DNA of 46,769 bases from CAZPMT01 sp964587655 (GTDB lineage: Bacteria > Hydrogenedentota > Hydrogenedentia > Hydrogenedentales > SLHB01), in NCBI GenBank assembly GCA_964587655.1, contig CAZPMT010000032.1:1-46769 (forward strand), written 5' to 3'. Both the position numbers and the translations under genes were made by a program. Positions 7,970-15,931 of this stretch are shown piece after piece; position 1 is the first letter of the stretch, and each line of letters begins with the position of its first letter. Under the pieces are notes generated by a model. The model saw only the letters and a program-made list of their open reading frames with translations. It had not been told where the DNA came from and searched no databases.

Positions 7970-9232
7970 ATGAAATCGAGTCTCTCTCAGCCCTTGTGCT
8001 TCGGCCTGCTGTTTGCGCAAATCACACTCGTTGCAGGTCTAGTGTTTTCGCTGTGCGCGATCGCCCAGGGAACGTATCCTCTCAAGGTGCTCCCTTGTGA
8101 ATCGAAACAAATGACCGATCCCCGGACCGGCGCCGAGCTGCTCTTCCTAACCACGAATCCCGGGGATGACCAGAGTCTCTACTATGAACAGCGCTCGTGG
8201 CTTGCTGACAGTTCCCTGATCATATTCAATTCGAATCGCGAGAACGGCGGCTTGATGGGATATCTGACAAAGACGGGCGAGTTGGTCCGCATCTCCACGC
8301 CGAAGGGCGGACTCGGCGGCGCCACGGCGGCACGTAGTCGAAACTGCGTATTCGCGATGCGCGGCGCCGACGTGATCGAACTGTCGCTGCAAATCGAGCC
8401 GTCCGAAGACCCGGCTCGTTCCCCGTCGAAGGTGATCGCTTCCGAGCGGGTCATCCGCACATTGGATGACGAGTATATGCCGCCGAACACCTCCCTCACC
8501 GAAAACGCCGACGGGACGCTGCTGGCTTTGGGGGTCGGCGGAAGGGGGAGCGCGAACACCGGCAAGGACGGACGTGTCATTACGATTGACGTCCGAACCG
8601 GCGACGTTGCGGAGATCACCCGCGTGCCCGGCGCGGACTTCGGCGGCCATGTTGTCTTCAGCCGGACGAATCCCGATCTCGTGAGCTTCGGCGAGAGCGG
8701 ATGTTGGATCGCCGTGATGGACGTACGCAAGAAGGAAACCGTGTTCAAGCATAAGAAAGTCGAAGGCGAATTCTGCACTCACCATTGCTGGTGGCTGGGC
8801 GACACTATCACGTTCTGCGGCGGGTACCATCCGCAACCCACGGAAGACGCGGACGTCAAAGTGATCGACATACACACGGGCGTCGTTCGCATCATCGGCA
8901 AAGGGAGCTGGTGGCCCAGCGCCACCCCGGCCGAACTCGCTAAATGGAATTGGTGGCACGCCTGCGGTTCCGAAGCCGGCCGCTGGGTCGCCGCCGACAA
9001 CTGGCACGGAGACATCGGGATCTTCCACGCGAAGACGACGCGGACGTATTGGCTCACGCGCGGGCATCGCACTTACGGCGGCGGCACGCACCCCGAGGTC
9101 GGATGGGATCGGAAAGGCGAACAGGTCATTTTCGCCTCGCACATGCTCGGCAACGTCGACGTGTGTGCCGCCACTATCCCCCGACAGTGGCAAGACGAAT
9201 GGGAATCACAGTGTTCGGTGGATTCCCGCTGA
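7970..9232 (+). CDS. Secreted beta-propeller protein, oligogalacturonate lyase (PL22)-like
   Basis: A 420-residue protein with an N-terminal hydrophobic signal (about residues 10-33) followed by repeated blade-like strands (DPRTGAELLFLTTN, GRVITIDVRTGDV, ADVKVIDIHTGVV). The overall plan, including conserved histidines in HHCWW, WWHACGSE, WHGDIGIF and THPEVGW, resembles the seven-bladed oligogalacturonate lyases of family PL22, which use His residues and a bound metal to cleave pectin fragments. Relatives without proven lyase activity are common, so pectin use is inferred. The start is firm: AAGGAG lies 7 nt before ATG 7970. A perfect hairpin with a T-run follows the stop codon. Confidence 0.65.
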   Translation: MKSSLSQPLCFGLLFAQITLVAGLVFSLCAIAQGTYPLKVLPCESKQMTDPRTGAELLFLTTNPGDDQSLYYEQRSWLADSSLIIFNSNRENGGLMGYLTKTGELVRISTPKGGLGGATAARSRNCVFAMRGADVIELSLQIEPSEDPARSPSKVIASERVIRTLDDEYMPPNTSLTENADGTLLALGVGGRGSANTGKDGRVITIDVRTGDVAEITRVPGADFGGHVVFSRTNPDLVSFGESGCWIAVMDVRKKETVFKHKKVEGEFCTHHCWWLGDTITFCGGYHPQPTEDADVKVIDIHTGVVRIIGKGSWWPSATPAELAKWNWWHACGSEAGRWVAADNWHGDIGIFHAKTTRTYWLTRGHRTYGGGTHPEVGWDRKGEQVIFASHMLGNVDVCAATIPRQWQDEWESQCSVDSR

Positions 9233-9242
9233 TGTGAGATGC

Positions 9243-9272
9243 GAGCCGCGCGACAGTGAAGCGCGGCTCTTT
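9243..9272 (+). terminator. Rho-independent terminator after the beta-propeller gene
   Basis: A perfect 9-bp GC-rich stem, GAGCCGCGC (9243-9251) with GCGCGGCTC (9261-9269), a 9-nt loop, and a short T-run (TTTC) on the plus strand. On the minus strand no T-run follows, so it serves the plus-strand gene. It abuts the 3' end of the lacI-type gene. Confidence 0.8.
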
Positions 9273-10324
9273 CAATCCAGCAGATCGAACAACCTCTTGG
9301 GTTTCGGCACTTCGACCTGCGCCCAATGCGTGTACAACACCGGATGGAAGACCACGTTGATCGGGCCTTTCCGCTCGCCCTTCAACCACCCCGCCAGTTG
9401 TTCCAGCCCCTCCGCCGCGGCCTCGACCACCGGCAGCCAAACATGCGCGCTCGCTTCCGACAGCACTACGCCGTTGTCGGCGTACGTCCATGCGACGATC
9501 TCGAAATCCTTCCCTGGGATGCGTCCCGCGCGCCGCGCGCCTTCACGCAGGCTGGTCCCGTCCTCCGTGGCGCTGCAATCGATCAGGGCCGTGACGCTCG
9601 AATCGGTCAGGAGCCGGTGGACGACATTGGCGATATTACGGGCGTCGAACCTCGCAGAACGGATCAGAGAAGGGTCTTCGTCGAGTCCGGCCTCGTTCAG
9701 TGCCCGTAGATAGCCCCGGCGACGCTCGGCGCCAGGTTGAAAACCCGCGAACGCCTTCAGCATCGCGATGCGCTTGTGCCCGCGGTCCAGCAGGAACTTG
9801 GTGCTGATGTAGGCGCCCTCTTCATAGTCGACCGTTGCGCTGCTGCACTCGGGCATTCCATCCAAGCGACCCAAGGCCACATACGGAACCCCCGATTGGT
9901 GAATGCGGCCTATCACTTGGTCGCCAACGGGGAGGGGCCCCACCACGATGCACGCCTTGAACAACTGCTGCCAGACGCCCCGTCCGTAGTCCGTGTGCTG
10001 CGAGGCGCTGTGGGGGTTCAGGTCGAAACCGATGTAGTCACCATTCGCACCGAACAGTTCGTACAGCTTCGCGAACAGCCACATGAAGAACCCCTGACTG
10101 ATCGGCACCACGTTCATCGGCGCCGATAGCGTAACTCCAATGCACCCGTTGCGCTTACTCCGGAGCGACTGCGCGCCGATGTGCGCGTGGTAGTTAACGC
10201 GCTGCATGATATCGAGGATGCGCCCCCGCGTCTCCTTGCTCACGCCCGGCTTGCCGTTGAGCGCCCGGCTAACGGTCTTCGCGGAAACGCCCGCCTCACG
10301 GGCTATGTCATATATCGTCCACAT
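9272..10324 (-). CDS. LacI-family transcriptional regulator
   Basis: A 350-residue LacI/GalR repressor-type protein. The N-terminal helix-turn-helix and hinge are textbook (TIYDIAREAGVSAKTVSRAL, then LNGKPGVSKETRGRI), followed by a periplasmic-binding-protein-like ligand domain (GVPYVALGRLDG, DRGHKRIAML, and GYLRALNEAGLDED). I start it at ATG 10324 because family members begin within a few residues of this helix-turn-helix; longer in-frame extensions lack a ribosome site. The ligand is unknown but is likely a sugar, given the neighbouring secreted glycan-active enzymes. It has a strong promoter with a palindrome in the spacer (10463-10491), suggesting autoregulation. Confidence 0.93.
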   Translation of the reverse strand: MWTIYDIAREAGVSAKTVSRALNGKPGVSKETRGRILDIMQRVNYHAHIGAQSLRSKRNGCIGVTLSAPMNVVPISQGFFMWLFAKLYELFGANGDYIGFDLNPHSASQHTDYGRGVWQQLFKACIVVGPLPVGDQVIGRIHQSGVPYVALGRLDGMPECSSATVDYEEGAYISTKFLLDRGHKRIAMLKAFAGFQPGAERRRGYLRALNEAGLDEDPSLIRSARFDARNIANVVHRLLTDSSVTALIDCSATEDGTSLREGARRAGRIPGKDFEIVAWTYADNGVVLSEASAHVWLPVVEAAAEGLEQLAGWLKGERKGPINVVFHPVLYTHWAQVEVPKPKRLFDLLD

Positions 10325-10462
10325 CCCATCGACTCTTGGTGTTGTTCTTACCGAACCCATGCGTTCAAGCCCGCCTGTTACGTAATGACTCAATGTTCCG
10401 CAGGCGCCATTCGACATCAAGCCAATCCCGCTAGAGTCATCGATTACTATTGACAAGATCCT

Positions 10463-10491
10463 AGTGTACCAATTCCTGTCAGGAAAGTCAA
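10463..10491 (-). promoter_or_regulatory. Promoter of the lacI-type gene with embedded palindrome
   Basis: Read on the minus strand: TTGACT (10491-10486), a spacer of exactly 17 bp and TACACT (10468-10463). The 13-bp palindrome TTCCTGACAGGAA fills most of the spacer (10473-10485), where a bound repressor would block polymerase. The predicted leader is about 130 nt. The palindrome is odd-centred, unlike the usual LacI-type operator with a central CG, so the binding protein is uncertain. Confidence 0.6.
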
Positions 10492-10613
10492 TGATCGTCT
10501 CTCAAGGCCATAAAGCTTCAAGAACAGGACCCTTATGCTGCTTACATCAGAAAGGACTCTTGCGGGAAGTACTGGCCTGCTAAGCCTTTGCCGTCCGTGG
10601 AACTCGGCGAAAA

Positions 10614-10625
10614 GTAATCGGTTAC
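10614..10625. promoter_or_regulatory. Candidate LacI-family operator in the 10325-10701 gap
   Basis: GTAATCGGTTAC is a 12-bp near-palindrome with a central CG and one mismatched pair, the general form of LacI/GalR operators (GTAA-N-CG-N-TTAC). It lies between the 3' end of the URO-D-like gene and the lacI-type promoter. Apart from this site and that promoter, the 377-bp gap holds nothing else I can assign. Confidence 0.4.
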
Positions 10626-10701
10626 CTGAGCGATAAGTCAAATAAGACAAATGACAAGGCACGAATCGAAGGGCTGCGTGCCGCTGCACTGTCTCCGGCA
10701 T

Positions 10702-11769
10702 TCATTTCCACGCGCTAACGCGCTCCAGCACTTGTTCGGCTTGCGCGCGATCTCCGATGGCTACGGTCATCCACACCCCTTCCGGTCTCAGATTCGACAT
10801 GATGCAATCCAATTCGTCAAGCCCTATGTGCAATTGTATGCCCTTGCCGGCCTGCTGGCACCGCTTATAGACGTGCAGCCAGTCCGACGCAATACCGCGT
10901 CCCGCGCCATACACCCACTGGATCGCATTCAATTCCTTGATGGCGAGGAGACTCTCCAAGTGGCGCAACGCGTCCGGGCCATCGAGGTGGTAGATTGACG
11001 CATCGAGATGCCGGCATTCCTCGACGATTCCCGGCAGAAAGACCTCATCGAACATTTCTTTCGACACCATGCACGAGAAGTCATTCGAGGGTACGTACCA
11101 CTTGCGCGATGAGACAATGCCCGGCCAGCTTGTGAATGCCTGGCCTGCCGCGCTGAGCTTCTTGCAGTAAAGGTCAAAGACACCAAAATAAGCCGAATTG
11201 ATGCGTCCCAGGAGACTCCTGACGTCCTCCGCGGACGTCAGCAGATCGAGATTCAACTGCATCGGATCCCGGAAGGCCGCAATCGCATCCCCGCCAGGGT
11301 GGAAGTCCGTAAAACCGACGTAATACTTCCCCCTGCCGGCCTCCAACAGCGCGTCTGTTATTTCGAGCAGCTTCTTCCAATAGAAATTGTCGGTGGATAC
11401 ATCGAGTCGTCCGGCGTCAGCCCAATCTTTCAGATTCGGAACACCCCACGAAGTCTCCCATGTGTATTCCATCTCCATCCCGAAGAAGGCGCTGAACAAC
11501 TCTGGACCCAGGTTCGGCCACGCGGTCGGAAGGGCGTCACCAAGGAACTCCGTGTTCAGCGCGGACGCCAGCGCAGATTCGACGACCCGCTCCGTATCCA
11601 TCCAGCGTTCGCGGGCCGACGCATATGTCTTCTCCTCCGGCCAAGGATAGACCGGGGGATACTTGGGCAGCGTCATCAACACGACCGGACGGTCGAGAAC
11701 CGCGCAATTCCAAAACGCATCCTGCCGCCGTATCCGCTGCTCCCAATCCTCGATGTTCTCAATGGGCAT
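10702..11769 (-). CDS. URO-D/methylcobamide-methyltransferase superfamily protein
   Basis: A 355-residue protein resembling the uroporphyrinogen decarboxylase-like family, which includes corrinoid-dependent methyltransferases and many uncharacterised members found in glycan-use regions. The recognisable part is the C-terminal half: a DASIYHLDGPDALRHLESLL segment, then LNAIQWVYGAG and IQLHIGLDELDCIMSNL, typical of TIM-barrel URO-D relatives. No signal peptide. It is unlikely to be the haem enzyme HemE, since the N-terminal arginine-rich substrate motif of HemE is absent. ATG 11769 (MPIENIEDWEQ) fits the family start; a TTG at 11826 would extend it. It is upstream of, and same-strand as, the lacI-type gene, with a 377-bp gap. 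The reaction is unknown. Confidence 0.6.
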   Translation of the reverse strand: MPIENIEDWEQRIRRQDAFWNCAVLDRPVVLMTLPKYPPVYPWPEEKTYASARERWMDTERVVESALASALNTEFLGDALPTAWPNLGPELFSAFFGMEMEYTWETSWGVPNLKDWADAGRLDVSTDNFYWKKLLEITDALLEAGRGKYYVGFTDFHPGGDAIAAFRDPMQLNLDLLTSAEDVRSLLGRINSAYFGVFDLYCKKLSAAGQAFTSWPGIVSSRKWYVPSNDFSCMVSKEMFDEVFLPGIVEECRHLDASIYHLDGPDALRHLESLLAIKELNAIQWVYGAGRGIASDWLHVYKRCQQAGKGIQLHIGLDELDCIMSNLRPEGVWMTVAIGDRAQAEQVLERVSAWK

Positions 11770-11859
11770 CACTGGTGAAGAACCCTCAAGTCGAATCTCT
11801 ATACCATAAACACGCTCTCGGCGCAAAGCGCCGGGGACGCCGCTTCCACGCGCGAACAG

Positions 11860-12070
11860 TCCCTCACTTTACCCAAGATTCGGCAGTCAAGATTAAAGGT
11901 GCTTCTTGATGTGATGGACGGTATGAACTTTATGGAGGACCATGGATACTGAAAAGATTCACCTCCGAGGTTGTGTCCACTCTGTCCATAGCGTCCATTT
12001 CGTCCATTTCGTCGATAGCTTGGACAGGTTCAGTTGGCTAACCGCTGAATCTAGATTCACCGTAACGGGA
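11860..12070. repeat. MITE-like element, about 211 bp, with inner 9-bp tandem repeats
   Basis: The left end (11860-11891: TCCC ... AAGATTCGGCAGTCAAG) and right end (12035-12070: ACCGCTGAATCTAGATT ... CGGGA) are imperfect inverted repeats. Inside, GTCCAY units recur every 9 bp at 11975, 11984, 11993 and 12002 (a fifth, GTCGAT, at 12011) and are followed by TTGGAC. On the left, TGGAC-like units also recur at about 9-bp spacing (11915, 11924, 11933), so the element can fold into a long imperfect hairpin. Related elements are at 36713-36907 and 45421-45632. It occupies most of the gap upstream of the amidase; 12071-12172 shows nothing further that I can assign. Confidence 0.6.
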
Positions 12071-12175
12071 CGCGTGGCAGTAGCAAGAAGACCGCAGCGC
12101 TGTGACCCGAGACGCGACTTCGCGTTTCGCGCATACTATATATTGTAGGGCCTTGCAGGCAAACAACACTATATG

Positions 12176-12204
12176 TTGAAGTTTCACCCAACTTGTGTTA
12201 GGCT
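12176..12204 (+). promoter_or_regulatory. Weak promoter candidate for the amidase
   Basis: TTGAAG (12176-12181), a 17-bp spacer and TAGGCT (12199-12204). If used, transcription starts near 12211, which would exclude the far-upstream ATG at 12173 and favour ATG 12251. Confidence 0.3.
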
Positions 12205-12250
12205 TTGGTGGCGATCGTGCTACGTGGCCCTGTTGAGGATGCACGGAAAT

Positions 12251-14077
12251 ATGGTACTCGACGCTGATTTAGGCTCGACGCTCCAGACCCGTTCTTTCCG
12301 ATACCCGACACCCGACACCCGGCACCCGACATCACGCAGGCTTTCGGCCCTTTTCCTCATCATGTCATTGTGGGTGCTTCCGGCGTACGCCGCCGACACG
12401 TTCCGCGCGGAGATCGAACCGGGCGCCAGCGCCGTGCTGAGAGGCGGACGGGAGATCTTCCTCGAGTGTCGCCCGCCCCGAGGGGATGCGGCGCAAGCGT
12501 TCTTTGAAAACTACCTCGCCGATCCGGCGGAGTGGCGCATCTACAAAGACCGTATAGCCGTCGCCATCCGCTTTGAACGCCTCAAGCCGGAAGCTCAGCG
12601 ACGCCTGCTTCTAGCGGTCTTCGATCAGGACTACGTCGATAAGAGCGGGTGGTGGCACACGGCCATTTCGTCGGAGAGAGAGGGGCAAGAGACCCTGTGG
12701 AACCTATGCGAATGGTTGACGGGCAAGGGCACGAACTATCGCGCGGTCATGGCCGACAAGCGTAACAAAGGGGTGGAAAGCTCGTTGCCGAAAGGCCGGC
12801 GAGCGTTGATACCGGAATCGTTGCTTCTCGATGTGATGAAAGAACCCACGTCCAAACCCGCGCCGGAGGAGCGTGCGCGGGAGGAAGAGACCGCGTCTCA
12901 GACCGAGGAAGCGCCCGCCGACCTGGACGCGTTGGCGCAAGAACTGACGTACGGGTCGGACGCGAAAGGCCCCTATGCCGCATACCGCCTGAAACATGGA
13001 GAAGCGCTGTACACCTCCGTCGCGGTGCGGTTCACGGACATCCATGAGAACGCGGACCTCCTCGCGGCCTGCGAGGCGATCCGCGAGCGCAGCGGGATCA
13101 AGGACGTTCGCGGAATGAGGGCCGGGCAAAAGATCATCATCCCCTTGGACATGTTGTCGGACCGGTTCCGTCCCGAAGGCAGCGAACAGCGCAAGGGGTA
13201 CGAGGAAAACATCAATGAAGCGAAGCGTCTGCGCAAAGAACAGGTGCGCACGCGGGGACTCGAAGGCGTCGTAGTGGTAATTGATCCCGGACACGGTGGG
13301 CGCGACCACGGTTGCGCAGAGGAGGGCCTCGGCCTATATGAGGATGAACTCAACTACGACATCGCGTGCCGCGTCAAGCGGATCCTCGAGACGCAGACCC
13401 GCGCGAAGGTCTACATGACGCTCATCGACCGCAGCCAGAAGTATGAGCCCACGGACAGGAAGCGATTCACGCACGACAAGGATGAGGAACTCCTCACTAC
13501 GCCACATTATGACAACCAGGATGCCAAGATCTCGGTGAACCTGCGCTGGTATCTAGCCAACGCCTGCTACCGCCAAGAGATCGAGAAAGGGACCGACCAG
13601 CGGAAGATCGTGTTCACAAGCTTCCATACGGACGCCTTGTACGGCGGTGAACTTCGCGGCGCGATGATCTACATACCCGGCGCCAAGTACCGGCGCGAGT
13701 CCGAGGAGCCGGACGGCGCCATCTACGCACAGTTCAAGGAGGGGCGCGGCCATCGGTCCGCCGTGTCCTCCGCCGCCGAACGCAAACGCGATGAAGCCCT
13801 GTCGCGCAACTTCGCGGACGACATCATGGCGGCACTGGGGAAGAAGCGCATACGGCGGCATCTCGAGGGCGACTGGATACGATCTCAGATCCGTCAGGAC
13901 GGAGGGCGGGTCTACGTGCCGGCCGTCCTGCGCAACACCTTGATCCCGGCCAAAGTCCTGATCGAGGCGGCAAACATGACGAACGAGGCCGACCGCCAAC
14001 GTCTTGCCAATCCGAAATGGCGGCAGTCCTTTGCGGAGGCGTATGTCGACGCTCTGAAATCCTACTTCGGATCGTGA
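12251..14077 (+). CDS. Secreted N-acetylmuramoyl-L-alanine amidase (Amidase_3)
   Basis: A zinc amidase that cuts the bond between muramic acid and the stem peptide of peptidoglycan. A signal peptide core (SALFLIMSLWVLPAYAA) leads an N-terminal region of unknown fold and an acidic linker. Next is a LysM-like stretch (YRLKHGEALYTSVAVRF ... MRAGQKIIIP), then the catalytic domain: VVVIDPGHGGRDHG (first zinc His), a zinc Glu near the YEDELNYDIA helix, SFHTDA (zinc His, usually S-x-HAN) and NMTNEAD (catalytic Glu). The start is uncertain: ATG 12251 is chosen for the weak promoter and ribosome-site context, with 12173 possible. Both lie upstream of a heptanucleotide repeat in the coding frame. Likely roles are cell separation or wall turnover. 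Confidence 0.85.
   Translation: MVLDADLGSTLQTRSFRYPTPDTRHPTSRRLSALFLIMSLWVLPAYAADTFRAEIEPGASAVLRGGREIFLECRPPRGDAAQAFFENYLADPAEWRIYKDRIAVAIRFERLKPEAQRRLLLAVFDQDYVDKSGWWHTAISSEREGQETLWNLCEWLTGKGTNYRAVMADKRNKGVESSLPKGRRALIPESLLLDVMKEPTSKPAPEERAREEETASQTEEAPADLDALAQELTYGSDAKGPYAAYRLKHGEALYTSVAVRFTDIHENADLLAACEAIRERSGIKDVRGMRAGQKIIIPLDMLSDRFRPEGSEQRKGYEENINEAKRLRKEQVRTRGLEGVVVVIDPGHGGRDHGCAEEGLGLYEDELNYDIACRVKRILETQTRAKVYMTLIDRSQKYEPTDRKRFTHDKDEELLTTPHYDNQDAKISVNLRWYLANACYRQEIEKGTDQRKIVFTSFHTDALYGGELRGAMIYIPGAKYRRESEEPDGAIYAQFKEGRGHRSAVSSAAERKRDEALSRNFADDIMAALGKKRIRRHLEGDWIRSQIRQDGGRVYVPAVLRNTLIPAKVLIEAANMTNEADRQRLANPKWRQSFAEAYVDALKSYFGS
12303..12330 (+). repeat. Four heptanucleotide tandem repeats (ACCCGAC-type)
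   Basis: ACCCGAC, ACCCGAC, ACCCGGC, ACCCGAC in direct tandem. They lie inside the amidase frame, between every plausible start codon and the signal peptide. Loss or gain of a unit would shift the frame, since seven is not a multiple of three. Confidence 0.7.
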
Positions 14078-14141
14078 CGATCACCAAGTATCGACGCATT
14101 TGGTTCGCGAAGCATGGCTCGCGATTGGGCGAAGATATTTG

Positions 14142-14170
14142 TTGACGCCAGTAGTGGAATCTGATAGCAT
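14142..14170 (+). promoter_or_regulatory. Promoter of the porin gene
   Basis: TTGACG (14142-14147), a 17-bp spacer and TAGCAT (14165-14170), about 95 nt before the ATG. The leader contains a small hairpin, CGGGTG (14202-14207) with CACCCG (14214-14219), ahead of a strong GGGAGGAG ribosome site. Confidence 0.55.
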
Positions 14171-14264
14171 TCCAGTCGCTGACAACGCTACATGGGAGAA
14201 GCGGGTGGCTGAGCACCCGTTGACGTTTGAACGCAGAAGTACTAACGGGAGGAGAACACGCATC

Positions 14265-15800
14265 ATGTACAAAGTATGTCTAATTCTGTTTGCAGCCACG
14301 CTGCTAGTCACGTCGATCCCTGCTTTCGCCGACCTCGAACAAGTCCAGGTCGGTGGTGAACTGCACATCCGGGGGAATTGGATCCGCCATATGATCGCGC
14401 CCGTGCCTGAGGTCCGCTATACCCCGGCCCAGGTTCATGGACGCGCGATTGGCGGTCCGTTCTGGAACCTGGGCGTGGTTAGTCCCCTTGACTGGAACAA
14501 GGACGGCCCCGACATGAAGTTCGTCGAGCAGCGCACCCGATTGAACGTGAAGGCCAACTTCTCGGACAAGGTGACCGCCTTTATCGAACTCGACAGCGTG
14601 GATGTGTGGGGCGAGGACTTCCGGTCGGACTATCTTACGGGAATTGATTCGCGCGAGACCTCGGGCGTCGTGCAGACCCCACTCGACCCAGATTCCGATG
14701 TCCAACTCTTCCAGGCCTATGTCGAAGCCAATGAAATGTTCGGCTATCCCGTGCGCGCCCGAATCGGCCGCCAGGAACTCGTATTCGGCAGTGAATTCCT
14801 GGTCGGAAACGGCGACAGCGGTCCGATCTTTAAGGGCCTTTCTTTCGACGGCATCCGCTTGACGTACTCCGGCGAGACGTTCAGCGTGGACGGCTGGTGG
14901 GCCAAGCTCGCCGAGCGCAGCCCGCTCGAAGAAGATGGGGACACCAACTTCTACGGCGTCTACGCTTCCTGCAAGGCCATCGAGAACGTGACCTTCGACG
15001 CCTATTGGCTTTACCTGCGCGATTCGAGCACTGTCGTGGATACACCAGGCGGCTGGCGCTGGAAGCCGGACTATTCCGGGACCGAACTGCACACGTTGGG
15101 TCTGCGCGCGGCGGGCAAGTATCAAGCTTTGGACTTTGAAGCCGAAGTGGCGTACCAATTCGGCGGGGTTGATCACCTTGGATCGACGTTCAACCGCGGG
15201 TGGTACGGCGATGACAGCGCTGATGCCAGCGTGTGGGGCGGCAATCTCGAAGTCGGCTACAGTTTCGACGTCAAGTGCCATCCACGTCTGTTCGTCGGAG
15301 CCACGTATTTCGGCGGCGAAGACAACCGCGACGTTAGCTTTGCCGACTGGCTGCGTCCCTTCGCGCGCCCAAGCTCCAGCGTGAGCTTCAACCGCCTGTT
15401 CTCCGACCAGGTCTACAGCGGCTTCTTTGATCTCAACAGCGATTACTCGAACGCCTATCTAGTTCGCATCGGCGCCATGGGCATGGTCACTGAGAAACTG
15501 ATGGCGAGACTGTGCATTACTTACTTCGACACGGTTGCGGAGTTTGACTCTCCGGCCTTCCTCGGGGCGCCCAGTTTCCTTACCAAGCAGAACGACGGCT
15601 ATCTGGGCACCGAGGCCTTCCTGCTTCTCGTCTATCAGTACAGCAAGGACCTGTCCTTCGAGGCCGGCTGGGCTCACCTTTTCACGGGGAAAGGCTTGGA
15701 GGAAGGCAGCTTCAACGCGGCGAACGGAACCATCTTCACCGGCGGCAGCGACAAGGATCAAGCCGATTACATCTTCCTGGGCACGAGGCTCAGCTTCTGA
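14265..15800 (+). CDS. Outer-membrane beta-barrel porin, alginate-export-like
   Basis: A 511-residue protein with a signal peptide (MYKVCLILFAATLLVTSIPAFA) and then alternating amphipathic strands with aromatic girdle residues. The C-terminus is TRLSF, the terminal Phe being the usual outer-membrane assembly signal. The FVEQRTRLNVKANFSDKVTAF and FQAYVEANEMFGYPVRARIG segments resemble alginate-export-type barrels, which are typically predicted in uncultured bacteria as sugar or general porins. The start is set at ATG 14265, where GGGAGGAG lies about 10 nt upstream and the signal peptide begins. It is a single-gene unit: its own promoter precedes it and a strong terminator follows. The substrate is not readable from sequence. 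Confidence 0.8.
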   Translation: MYKVCLILFAATLLVTSIPAFADLEQVQVGGELHIRGNWIRHMIAPVPEVRYTPAQVHGRAIGGPFWNLGVVSPLDWNKDGPDMKFVEQRTRLNVKANFSDKVTAFIELDSVDVWGEDFRSDYLTGIDSRETSGVVQTPLDPDSDVQLFQAYVEANEMFGYPVRARIGRQELVFGSEFLVGNGDSGPIFKGLSFDGIRLTYSGETFSVDGWWAKLAERSPLEEDGDTNFYGVYASCKAIENVTFDAYWLYLRDSSTVVDTPGGWRWKPDYSGTELHTLGLRAAGKYQALDFEAEVAYQFGGVDHLGSTFNRGWYGDDSADASVWGGNLEVGYSFDVKCHPRLFVGATYFGGEDNRDVSFADWLRPFARPSSSVSFNRLFSDQVYSGFFDLNSDYSNAYLVRIGAMGMVTEKLMARLCITYFDTVAEFDSPAFLGAPSFLTKQNDGYLGTEAFLLLVYQYSKDLSFEAGWAHLFTGKGLEEGSFNAANGTIFTGGSDKDQADYIFLGTRLSF

Positions 15801-15831
15801 TCCCGGATCTCAACGCAGTCTGATCATCCAT

Positions 15832-15867
15832 CCCCGCGAGGTTTCCTCGCGGGGATTTCCTTTTCTC
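15832..15867 (+). terminator. Strong rho-independent terminator after the porin gene
   Basis: A perfect 10-bp stem, CCCCGCGAGG (15832-15841) with CCTCGCGGGG (15845-15854), a TTT loop, then ATTTCCTTTTC. It lies 32 bp after the porin stop. Confidence 0.92.
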
Positions 15868-15931
15868 GACAGACACCGTGCCAGCCGGAGATTTCAGGGA
15901 TGTACTGATCGTCGATCAGACCAAAGAACGC

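Noticed and set aside
12173..12250. Extended N-terminus of the amidase from ATG 12173
   Set aside because: It would overlap the candidate promoter, and the extra residues are not protein-like; the shorter start is preferred, without proof.
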